A DNA stretch of 64,000 bases, from assembly GCA_000469685.2 (NCBI GenBank), contig LS997563.1:2175281-2239280 (forward strand). The letters are read 5' to 3'. Shown here piece after piece: positions 34,277-45,087 of this stretch. Under the pieces are notes generated by a model, which was not told the origin of the DNA, made no database searches, and worked only from the letters and a program-made list of their open reading frames with translations. This stretch comes from Haemonchus contortus. Lineage: Eukaryota > Nematoda > Chromadorea > Rhabditida > Trichostrongylidae. The stretch's first letter is position 1; every line of letters starts with the position of its first letter. The translations under genes were made by a program, and so were the position numbers.

Positions 34277-35977
34277 ATGATCATACTGATCGCTCTAATT
34301 CCGTTTCTTCCTTATCATGTTGTTGCTAGAGGTAATGCATTCACTTTCCTAACATACAAAGCAATTTATTAAAATATATTTTCGAATTTCCGACCACACC
34401 CCGCCATTACATCTTTCAGCACCTTTCATACGAGATCGCCCACGTGGTCTGGGCTTGCTACAGCTTCCGACAGGTATGACCGATGAACGTTCAGGGCCAT
34501 TCTTCCCAAATCTTTACATAGCTGGTGATAAGGTGAGGGCATTAAACGTTGGTCATGGCTAATCGTGAAAGTTCACATCTGCTCACTTCTTTCAGCATTT
34601 TCCAGGCTGGTGAAAAGCCTCAGAGTGTTCCAGATGTGCATTTGCCAGGCCAGAAAGCCGACTTCAGTGGAAGGTGGGTTAAGGACGCTAGAGTAAGGAC
34701 ACTTTTCGAAGCATTTAGTAAAGCCATAGTGTATAAATGGGAGTATCTTTTTTGGCATCATTCGCCTCAGATCCTGATGTACAGATTGGGGTCTTGAATA
34801 TAAAAAGTTTCAAAGGTTTCGTTCTTCTCAAGAACGATAGTGCCTAAAAGCAAGGGATCTGACCCCTATAAAATTTGTAGCTGTATAAACATGCTGCGTG
34901 AATGACCCTCCGACTTTTTCAGATCCGCCTTCAACCCTTTCACACATGCACTTGCCGCTGTATTCAATGAAGATCTGGTGGACTCCTGGGGAACAGGGTT
35001 TGCAGTAAATGTGAGTTTTCCCACGGCACCTTTTCAAAAGAGCTCAGGTGAAGACCTCCATTTAGGGAGTTAATAACCATGATCTCCAAGTTCGACGTAA
35101 TTTTGACCAGTTTGCTGATGTGCCTCTCGACCGCAACGATGGACTGCATCAACCGTTCTTAACAGCATTCTCTGTTGGCGCTGAGTACGATTACTCCAAG
35201 ATCAAAGAAATTTCAGGTACAGTTAACTTTTTGAAAAGCTTGAACATATCTACAGTTCCCAGATGCACAAATTTAATTACTGTTGCCTTAGTGTAAGAGC
35301 CGGATGTTTGCCAAACATTTGACTACTGCATTTCGTGAGACAGTTGATTTCGCAATAACTGTGGACTTCAATTCATCCCGAATTATCTGGCACACTTAGA
35401 AGAGCTCCGTCATAAAGGAAAGAGGCATCTCTGATTAAATTAAGCCTTTTACTCTTCGGTTAAGCTATCACGACTTACATCATCAAGCCGCTCTTCTTGA
35501 ACATAATAGCTTCCTCTTACTAGTACCTGAAGTCGCATCTATGGGCTGATAACTCAAAGTTACAGACTTTGAAACGTTAATTTGAAAATCTCTTTGTATC
35601 GATTCTCATAATGGAGATGCTAACGAGGTTTCAGGACACTTGGATCTCCCCATTCCTGGAGTCAACGAGTTGTTTGATTTTGATGGACGACTGATGTTGA
35701 AAGGTGAGCTGGACCTACGTACAGGCAGATAAGGTGAACTACACATACACTTTCAGGAAATGGTAACGGTATCCTGAACAGCGCTATGGAATTCCCGTTG
35801 ACGTTATCTGATCCGAACGAGCGTGCTCCATACACCTTCAAATACCTGAACTTCATGGCCGATCGACATATGCAGTACGGCCACGTGGTACCTAACGTGA
35901 ATCTGTTCCTCGTCGGCAAGGACAAGATTATGAGCAGACTCGTCCAGAATCGCCTTAACCCTACGATGATCGGCTGA
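34277..35977 (+). CDS. Secreted protein, unrecognised family, paralogue 2 (254 aa)
   Basis: Seven exons: 34277-34331, 34420-34532, 34606-34673, 34923-35010, 35066-35216, 35635-35703 and 35757-35977 (TGA). The signal peptide is MIILIALIPFLPYHVVARG. Exons 2-7 have the same lengths as in paralogue 1 (113, 68, 88, 151, 69 and 221 nt). The last exon differs at only two residues of about 73, whereas earlier exons differ more (DVPLDRNDGLHQ versus DAPLDRNDGSYQ). The open frame can be read upstream to an ATG at 34139, but the signal peptide and an acceptor-like ATTAG eight bases before 34277 favour the later start. Introns are much shorter than in paralogue 1 (for example 53 versus 729 bp for the last). 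The function is unknown. Confidence 0.88.
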
Positions 35978-36697
35978 AACTAGCTTCCATGTTGCACAGG
36001 TTATCAGTCCTTGAACCTGCTCCTCTAGTTGTGTTTGTGGATCAGCCCACTCTATATCGTCCATCCTTGAAACTAGTCAACTCACAGTTTCAAAACTCCC
36101 TTATACTCGATTCATATGCGATGGAGGGTTTTGACACAGATAGGTGACCTAGTTTCAATGCTTTGAGGGCAGCGGCATGTACTGACTCACTGAATTCATA
36201 CCCTCTACTTGTAAGTATAGTATATTCAGAAATAGGCTGCACCGCTTGGATGTCCATAGAATAAGTACACATTTATCCATTGAACGTGTCCAATTCGAGC
36301 TCACTTCGGTCTTTCGAGGTAGCAATTTTGTAGTACAGAAGTGTCTCTACGGGTAGTTTCAGCGTTATTCCGGTCCGTACTTGTGCTTGATACGATATGA
36401 TAAGCCTACCAAAAAGTAATAAATATCGGAGTCGTCTGAAAACTTCAAAAGACAGTGTCCTGAGCCTAATCATCCCATAAACCACTTAATCGAAGGCTAC
36501 AATCGTGGCTGACGTGGTTACAGACTAATAGCCTGCTTCTCAATCTTACTCCTTGAACTTTTCTTGCTAGGCTGTTCTGCTGCTCACTACGTGAGCTCCC
36601 ATATATCTGGGTGTTCTATTGAAAACACTTCATCAAAGCAAATCCACAAAAGAATGGAAAATCTCCGCAAACAAAATACTTTATCCTTTATATTTTT

Positions 36698-36990
36698 GAT
36701 TCATAGATTTCTTGGCATTCATTGAAGTCATCATACACTGCACCCAGTGCTGCTCCAGTATTTCCAGGAACTTTTAATGTCGAGGTTGAAGCCGATCTTA
36801 CAAGCTCTGTTTTTGGCTACCAAATGACCGTACCCACACGAAGACCACTTATTTTCTCATTGTCAGCAATCAGGGCTATTTCGGAGCGCTCTCTTATCGC
36901 ATCGTTGCAAAAACTCTACTCCCCAGTAGAAATACGTGGAGTTAAAACTGGTATGCGATTTAATCTCTTTAGAAGATCAATAATTCATCC
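36698..36990 (-). pseudogene. Decayed coding-like fragment with two in-frame TAG codons
   Basis: On the minus strand one frame reads as protein-like sequence across about 95 codons, with blocks CNDAIRERSEIALIADNEK and KVPGNTGAALGAVYDDFNE, broken by two TAG codons. No flanking exons were found. The first block is faintly reminiscent of GNAT-type acetyltransferases, but I cannot support that. The opposite strand is also open (36722-36994), so the sense strand is not certain. It lies just beyond the 3' end of the MLT-10-like gene. Confidence 0.25.
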
Positions 36991-37406
36991 TTGAACATTG
37001 AAAAAACAATTTTATTCACTTTTATTGAAACTTATTGGAACTTTATACAGACATATCAGGGAACACAGTGGAAAACTCATTGAAAATAGTGCTCCTAGAA
37101 AAAAAATGTAGTACTCGCTGAGACTCGAGAAACGATATGGGAATAAACGACAAATTTGTCAGTCTAATATTGCACAGGTCCCACTAGATATAATCGATGG
37201 CAAGAGAACAGAGATTCATAGATCTATAAAAGAAACCTTTGTGATGGCACTATCCCAGCACAATTGTCATATTTTAGCAACAACAGGACAGTCATGGACA
37301 TCATGGGCTAATGAACAAGGAGAGACGCATTGCACTCCGCTGTGCGGGATACTAGGCAGTGATTTCACTCTGGATTCACAACACAACTACAATCTCCTTT
37401 CAAATC

Positions 37407-40400
37407 TCAAGAAAGCCAACTGGGGGAGAGAATGACAGCCGTTGAGATAAGCTTAGTATGGACAAGAGGAGAAAGTGCAAACGGAGATAATATCAAAGCG
37501 TAAAGGAGTGATGGAGAACAAATAGGCGGTGTGAGAACGTATGGTGAGAGCAGCCAGGTTGTTACGGCCTTTGGACTATAGACAGAAGGATTAAGCACCA
37601 AAGGTGAAAGAATGATGGGGGACAATACTTGTGGGGAGAGAATGAATGGTGAAAGGACTAGAGGTGAAAGAACGATAGGGTTGAACACACCAGGTGATAG
37701 AATGAATGGATGCATTACCAGTGGTGAAAGGATTACAGGATCAAAGTTGATAGGACTGAGAATTACCGGGGCAATGACACGAGGTGCTAGTACAAGTGGT
37801 ACAAAAGTCCAAGGTGAAAGAACGACAGCTCCAAGAATAGTAGGAGACGCTACGATTGATGTGAGCAACAGAGGTGACAGTGCTTCGAGGACAAATATGG
37901 GATCGCCAGGTTTTGTGAACGGGGTTTGCACGCCCGGAGGGAAAACCTCCGTAATGATCTGCTTCCGACGCTCCGATCCGAACTTCTTCGCTTCCGCAAG
38001 GGCACGGATGCTGAATCGTAATTAAAACTTACTTTTATAATGTAAACAACAATATAGCATATGAAAGTCCTGTCTAAATAAAAGAGCACTGAAACCCCTT
38101 GATGGCCCTCTCCGCCCAAGGCTGAAATGAAACACTACAGTCCCTCAGCTGAAAAGGGTTTCTTAGCATCTCTACAGACCCAGAAGAACAACTACCCTCC
38201 TTCTCTACACTCTAGCACTTCATGTTAGAGATGTAGGGTGTCCTCTACTGAATTTCCAGTGCGCTTCGTTGCTCGCGTCCGTCGCAACTAGGTCACGCCG
38301 CAGCCGTCGCATGCGGCGGGTCAGCCCGCGATACTTGACAGATGTCGCAGCTGTCAGTGGGGCACACGGTTTTCGCTTGGTCCACGGCAGTTAGCCAATG
38401 CGAAGATAACACGGACAATTGCAAATGATTCGCTCCACTAACACTTGGTGGTACTGTAATGTCATCTCTAGGCCTCAGTGGAGTGCGCCGCGCGCGAAGT
38501 GGGCAGGGTGACCTACTTTCGACGGACGCGCACAACGGACGTTCACCCTGAATTTCAGAGTAAACAGATTCCGAATTTGGTCTATAACGCTCAAGATAAG
38601 TTGGAACTTACTCTTTTTCGATAAGATGATGAGGATCGGCCTCGTCATGTAATCGGCGTAGTTTAAGGAACTTTTTATGCAATACGGTATCATTGAATGG
38701 TGATTTTGGACCGTACACAAGATCCAGTTGTTCAGGCGTGAGGAAAGAATAACCACGTCTATCAAGGTCTTCCTTCTGAAAATTTTATAAAGTCAATGAA
38801 CGCTCTTTAAATACATCAATTCCGTTTGAAGAAATAAGTCATCAATAAAATTTCTTCCATCCCATATAGGGAGTAGAACTACATAGAAATGTGGAGTAGC
38901 TATAGAGCTGAAATGGAGGTTGGAGAGTGAAGAAGCGATCTCGGTGAATTTAAAGGCATAGTCCAGAATTATTTTGAGGTACCCTTTTTAGGTTGAAAAG
39001 TGGAGATGTCGATTTAAAGGAGTTTATCGTAGTAGAAATGGAGGTTGTACGAGATCACCGTGACTGGAATGACATGTAAGGGGTGTTTAGACGAGATTTG
39101 ACTTCTTCCCATTGCGCAAAGAAATGACTACTTCAGGCCGAAATTGTCCAAAATTGGCTTACACTGTCGCCATGGCTTATGACAAGTTGTCTGAACTTCC
39201 TACATTGTTCCCCTTGTAAATGGTGCACCCTCTACATAGCTGTAGAAACTCGTCCATGATGGGTGTGGCATTCACGTGATACACTCTATGGCCCTTCACT
39301 GTGCCCTCTCCATGATGTTTTTGAACAGGTATGGTATAAGAGGAAGCCTCGAATCTATACCACAGAGGACTCTCAGAAACCGTTTTTATCATGAACTGTG
39401 TCTTTATTCAAGGCTTTGAACATCAAGTAAGGGTGCACTCTTTCTTTGAGTGGTCATCAAAGTTGTTTCAGACCGCTAAGATCTGCTGGTAACTTTCTTT
39501 TGAGTAAAAGCTCGTAGATTCACTCTCAGAAATCGGCCCGCCCAAATTTAGAAAATCGCTATACAGAGCAATAATTTGTGCGCTTTCCATTGATAGCGGT
39601 CTTTGAACAACTTGTTGGGAATATTTCTTAGGGTGATACCACGTCGTGACTTTGCAAAGTTCTAATTGCTCAGTTGTTAAAGAGAACCTGGAAAGGGTCA
39701 TATTCCTTCCTCGGCAAAATTCTACCCTTAACTGGACCCAACAGTATGAGAAATGCAAGAAAAATTAAGAAAAAAAGCCAGAATCTAGTTTCGGCTGACC
39801 TTCAAACCTCCTTGCTGTTTCTGTTCAAAAAAACCTGCTCATGCTCTGATCAAAACAGTTGGTAAATGTCTCTACAGAAATTTGATGAATCCAAACATCA
39901 GTTGCGGAACTAGATGAATCTTTCCTTTCTTTTTTTAACTCATTTCTTGACTCTCCTCGTAAGATCCAAGAGCCTCCAAAAATGCATGAACGAGTTATAG
40001 TGGTCAGGTTCCCCGCTGTACAGTTTACAGTTTGTGGTTTTTTCTTCCCAGTATTGTCCTTCTCCTCCCCAAGCTCTCCAGTTCAACCCAGCACATGTGT
40101 GAGAAAAGCGATTGATGTTACAGATTTGAAGTGAATAAGGAAATCTTAACAAACCTGTGAATCCGTATACATTCGGTCCAATTCCTCGAAGGTTTCTATT
40201 TTTCGTTTCTCGTCCTCACCAAAAATTTTCGTGACGTTTTTCTTCGTGAAGTAGAGAGGTGTACCATCAGCAGCGCTAACTTCTTTTCTGCGTTGCTCTT
40301 CCTTTTCCTTTTCCGTCTTATCAATGAAGTCAGTCACACCTCAAAGACAAATTTTATGCCTTTCTAATTTTTTTTGGAAATTCTCCCCTACCGCATTTGT

Positions 40401-43400
40401 ACAATCGTCTCAATATTTTGCAGGAAACTTCAACCAGAGGAGTGTTAACATAGCTTTGAAGAGACTTAAGAAGACTAAGGAAGGCATATGTAGCACCGAA
40501 ACAATTATCACCGGGAAAGATTCGGGAAGGAGATTTCTGCTGCCATCTCTCAACCTGCAGAGGTAGCAATCTTCATAGGGCCCATTGCTGAAGATCAAAT
40601 AAGAGGTGAAATTGACCGCGTTATGGGCAACTTAGGGCCTCCCATTCAACTTGACATACGTACCGCATCGTGTGAGAATATGCGGAGTAGTTGGGGACGA
40701 CCCAAGACATGGTAACAGATGATCGCCTTTTTTGGGTGCCCCACCGACCAGTGCCCCATTTCATTTTTGGCTCGTTTCCATCAGATGTATTCGTCATGTT
40801 GCGACTGATTGGATGCAATTGTTATTATTATATTTATTTTTTTCTCGAAGACTGAAGAAGGGCCCCTTCCTATCAATTCGTGTGACGCATATCGTACCAG
40901 CTTACCTCGCTCTTTGAAATGGGTATCATTATGTGAAAAGATTCACCTGCAGCTTCCACGATGAAGTCAAGCCAGGCTTCCTGATCTTTATTCGGTAGTG
41001 CTTTCACCAAATTTTGAAGTGACATAGTTTTTTCGGCATCGCTACCTTCACCATGTATTGAAAACAATGATGGTGAAAGCATATTAATCTGCAAAGGAAC
41101 CATGTTGTTGATTAACTGCCATCGCATTCTTTACTTGTTTACTCTAATAGAAATTTGGGTGAGGGGTGGGGGAAAGGAAGGGGTGAAGAGGGGGGGGGGG
41201 TACGTCAAACGCTGCATTCCTCTTATTAGGGGCTGATCAATGTAAGTTGCCCCTCGAGCGGCTACTGCAAATCATTGCATAGGCCCCACAAGCATTCAAT
41301 TAACGATTCTGGATGAGAGTCGAGTGGATGGACACCATTATAAGGAATCATCAGGGTGGAAAGACTTTAAAAATCTGGTAGAAAGCCGATGCAATTGCTC
41401 TGAAGGCTCTCTATAGCGCCATGATTAGAAGGTGAAAAATAGTCTGAAGACCATGCTTAGCCACTTACCACTTCATCCGGGTTTTGTTCAGGAACAATAC
41501 TTAGGAATCGAGGTGATACGACTCTGATTGTCTTGCTGTCAAAATTGCTAACGTTTTTGCCATTTGCAGCCATAGCAAGCTGAAATGACAGTGTTTCAAT
41601 GTTTCGGCCAAAGCGGTTTTGCTTGGGTCTTGGGTACTATAAAAGCAGAAAGGCATTGATAATTACTGAAAAAGGGAGCTTTGGTACCTTGACGGCCTCG
41701 CGGAAGATACTTATGGGAACTTGGAATAATTCATTTTCCTCCGTTGCCTTCTTTCTTTTGTTTGCTATTTCTTCATCTTCCATTTCCATCTGAAAAATGA
41801 AGTATTGAAGTGATTAGTGAAATAAAAATTGAGCGAAGCCTATTACGACTTCATGTTCAAGATCAAATCTGATCTTCCGGTGAAGTACAATGGCCTTGAC
41901 AAAAGCAAACACCTCCCTATCCTCCCGTTCTCTTCCCTCTTTCATCGACAGAATTCATTAATCGTACTACGCAAAAAAACCTTATGGGAACTACTTTAAC
42001 TGCCATCCCCCAATAGAAACCTTAATCAAAATAGCGTTTTTCGTGACAATTCATCGAAGTAGATCATTAGTTTTTGACTCAGTACTCCTCTTCCCTTCAG
42101 AGATCTTCTACGTCCTCCTCCGCAAAAGTAGTGCCATGAAAAAGTCAGGTTGAAGAAGATTACTTCGGAAAAAGCACAAGCAAACTTGGGGAGAGGGGGG
42201 GGGGGCGGTGTAATGGAGTAGTATGGAATGTAAACGCTGGAGATGATTGCAGCGACACGTTTTTCACCTGACTCCGCTATATCTTTTAGGTCTTTTAAAA
42301 CTTTCGGAATTCTCCCTCACAGCAACGGAAAGGCCTTTCATTATGATAACGCTTTTCATACCCCAGTTCACCTTAAAGCAGCCTTCATAAAAAGCTTGCC
42401 GAAAGACTACAGTTTATGTTATTCGAAAGGGACACAGGTGGGAGACGGGCATTAGGAACGCTTTTGTGCAATCGATCCGCCGCACGCGGCTGTCGCGGAC
42501 TATTTGCCTCGTTATAACACTTCCGGCGTTCTTCATACAGCTCAATCGCTATGCGATTATTACTTTTGGCATGATTCTACTGTTAGTTCTTTTGTTCCTG
42601 AATTTCTTAATTGCTGCTGCATTCTGCTACGTTCCTTCGCGTGCGGCGTCTCCTCGCCGCGACGCGACACTTTCGTTCCTATCGCACCACACCCGACACA
42701 CGTTTCACGCGTGCAATGGTTCCGCGCAGAAGATACCGTCACCGGCAAGAGATGCCACATGGCCATGCTTTGTCAAGAACTCTGGGGCCAGATTATTGTC
42801 ATCATTCTTCGTCCTTCGCCGTTATCACCAGCAGCCAGCCTTCTCCCCTCGTCCTGCTGATCACAACGATCGACTTCGCCAATTACCATTTACTACTCGG
42901 TGCTGAGATAGCGTAGACAGCCACATCGACGCAAGGAACATCAAAGCCTGATCTACAACTGACATTTACAGGCCATGGTGTTAAAGTAGCGCAGGAGATC
43001 GGGACTTTCAGATGGCCCCGTGTAAGCGTAAGCAGAAGCCCCAGCCGTCCATGGGATCTAGGGCGTATTTATATAGTTTTGTACATTGAATTGTCGGCGT
43101 GCATTCAATCGGTTACTTTCTTACCGCTCATTTGTGATGATGGCATCAACTTACATAATTACTTAGTTTGTTTAGTGTAATTGTAATGTTGTAAACAACT
43201 TGTATCATCGTTCAATAATGCCCAGCTCACGGGGATCGTGTAGTATGCGTACAATGAGTGGAGTGTGGAGTGAGTGTAGTCTTTAGTGTGCTGTGGATAC
43301 AGTAAGGGGAAGGGTGTAGGAGGGTGGGTGGAAGTGTCCAACAAAAACTCTTGGCAGAGGGTACAGAACATTTTGCTCAACACAGCAGCTCACCTCGTTC

Positions 43401-44813
43401 ACTTTCATAGTTCTCATCGGATCTTGGAAGCTGTCCGGAGTGTTGTCAATCATCTGTCGAAGTCGCTGTTTGAGTGCCTTACGATGTTTCTTCATTTTAC
43501 GTGCAGCCCTACCCATAGTCTTGACGTGTCGAACAACTGACCGCCAGCTAAAATAGGAGTATTTCACTTGAAGAAAATGACGATGATGGTATGGTTCCAC
43601 AGGGGATTCAGAAGAAACCGAGGGCTTCTCCTAAAAGCTTTCCTAGTTGCAATGTTTTGATAATAGGGCTTTCTGTACCCTTTCGAGTTTTACCCACCTC
43701 TGCGTTTCGTTGTCCTTGTTTTTGAACCTTCGAATGGTCCTTGCAGTCTGTCGGATAACATTGGAAACGAACGAATCGGTATCAGCCGATGGAAGGTTGT
43801 AAGACGCACGGTTTACGACCTGAAAACTGACTTTCCTTCGAGCAATATGTACTATCAACTTTCTCTTCAACGACACAAATTCAGCTTATAAACCATTTTT
43901 AAACCTTTCTTTCAATTTTCTAAAGAATTTCAAAAGCGTTAAAACAGTAGTTGGATTTCAAAAACCGGTGGTCTCACCTCTATGCTTCTTTTTGCTCTTG
44001 CCAAACGAAAACTGCCAACCCAGTCATCCTTCCGCTTGATGGGCTTCCGCTTCAGATGCGAAACAGGTTTATATGAATGTTGGCGATTTAGATGAGAAGT
44101 CGATTTACCTGAAGGTCGTCAACTTTTTCAAATTCGCGCTAGTATCCCCTTCAGAATAGAAAATTCAGAACACAACGTTCTCTGATTGATTAAGTTCTGA
44201 GAATTTTACTATGCGACCCAATTGCCACTGAATCTCTGATTCCTCAACAGAGCCACTGTGATTGTTCCTCCAAAATCTTCAGGTGGAAGATAAGGCCTTC
44301 AAAGCACCTTTGTGATGATCCTAATATTGTAATTGGGCCAAAGGGTATCGGGATAGCGAGCAATGCGAGGATTGCGACAGAAATACTAGAATGTGTTGTT
44401 CTTCTCAAAGTAGATCAGCTCATCTCTAGGAGTACAGGATTATGTTGAGGAAAGGATCATTCAAAAAGGATTTCAGTGAGGCCCTGGGTAATCTACTGAT
44501 TACCACGAAAGGGATCTAATACTCCACATTGTGCAACATGGTTCTTCTTCCCTTCCCATCTCTTCACATTACCCAGAAGGCCCTAAACTGTAATTGCTGG
44601 GCATATTTAGTTACAAAATAAAAAAGGCAATCTTCTTGACTTACTTTTTTGACTACGTTTTTTGGTATTCTTCTGATACTTCGGGATCACTTTAGGCGGT
44701 CGTTTGATATGTCGAGTTTTATCGAGAACTTTAACTACACAGTGGGCATGGTCAGGTACTGTATATGCGGATTTTGAGCAGTGTTTTAATTCTTCTTGCT
44801 CATCCGTATCCAT
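37407..44813 (-). CDS. mlt-10-like: MLT-10-like moulting-cycle protein (DUF644 plus proline-rich LSP repeats)
   Basis: Ten minus-strand exons join in phase: 44813-44645, 44108-43978, 43819-43698, 43547-43394, 41789-41688, 41579-41469, 41088-40947, 40339-40155, 38775-38612 and 38010-37407 (TGA). They give 627 residues from the first visible ATG. Residues ~190-430 carry the DUF644/Moulting_cycle blocks: [50 protein letters not shown] and [20 protein letters not shown]. The last exon encodes about 150 residues of repeated (I/V)LSP units, the proline-rich C-terminus of the family. In C. elegans MLT-10 proteins are secreted from epidermis and needed for the moulting cycle. A basic region ([10 protein letters not shown]) precedes the domain. 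Oddly, no signal peptide is present: exon 1 follows an acceptor (CTTGCAG, 44824), so a signal exon may lie further upstream. Two AATAAA lie at 37011 and 37021. Confidence 0.92.
38250..38561. repeat. Inverted-repeat MITE inside an intron of the MLT-10-like gene
   Basis: The left end GAATTTCCAGTGCGC...CGCGTCCGTCGCAACTAGGTCACGCCG and the right end (reverse complement GAAATTCAGGGTGAACG...CGCGTCCGTCGAAAGTAGGTCACCCTG) pair over about 50 bp with roughly one mismatch in five. The interior is GC-rich without a real ORF. It lies wholly within the intron between the last two coding exons. Confidence 0.7.
38985..39310 (+). repeat. Dispersed repeat family 3 (copy c)
   Basis: This carries the reverse complement of the blocks at 26440-26740 and 29690-30000, including GAAATGGAGGTTGTACGAGA and CTGTCGCCATGGCTTATG. 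It lies in the intron after 39.5 kb of the MLT-10-like gene. Confidence 0.55.
39468..39700 (-). pseudogene. Possible decayed duplicate of a MLT-10 exon inside an intron
   Basis: On the minus strand a good acceptor (CCCTTTCCAG, ending at 39691) is followed by an open frame with [13 protein letters not shown], similar to [13 protein letters not shown] in the real exon at 38775-38612. The phase does not fit the neighbouring exons, the YGPKSPF continuation is absent and the frame has no proper donor before TGA. The real exons at 40339-40155 and 38775-38612 join without it. Confidence 0.35.
42515..42910 (+). repeat. Dispersed repeat family 1 (copy b), in an intron
   Basis: Positions 42515-42680 match the reverse complement of 11690-11905. 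The GC-rich extension to 42910 resembles 56320-56480 in short blocks (ACCACG/GCCACATGGCC, GCAATGCTTTG-type). It lies in the large intron 41790-43393 of the MLT-10-like gene. A G11 run precedes it at 42195-42205. Confidence 0.55.
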
Positions 44814-44964
44814 CTGTTCAATCCTGCAAGAGATGCACCTTCTCCTCTTTAGAATATGATTTTTTCAACTGTGAAAGCAAAAGATGTCATGAGCATTCGT
44901 ATATTTGGAACAATGGTGTTTTGTGAGAGGCCTACTACAATACTGCTACTAATTCATGGTCAGC

Positions 44965-45002
44965 CGACGGTTTGCGACGGATTAATCCGTCGCAAACCGT
45001 CG
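44965..45002. repeat. 38-bp perfect palindrome
   Basis: CGACGGTTTGCGACGGATT is followed directly by its reverse complement AATCCGTCGCAAACCGTCG. It has no spacer and lies inside the left end of the inverted-repeat element at 44931. Confidence 0.95.
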
Positions 45003-45087
45003 CTTCGCCATAACTCCAGCTGAAGTAATTCAATGAAGCTGAAAGTAAAATTATGGGAAAGCTCTTCTCGTTAGGATTCCAAATATA

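Noticed and set aside
37612..38025. Plus-strand frame rich in GERTxG units
   Set aside because: It is the antisense shadow of the LSP repeat exon of the MLT-10-like gene.
39852..39862. An 11-nt microexon (AGCATGAGCAG) that would bring the ghost exon at 39468-39691 into phase
   Set aside because: The exons 40339-40155 and 38775-38612 already join in phase with family-typical sequence, so no microexon is needed.
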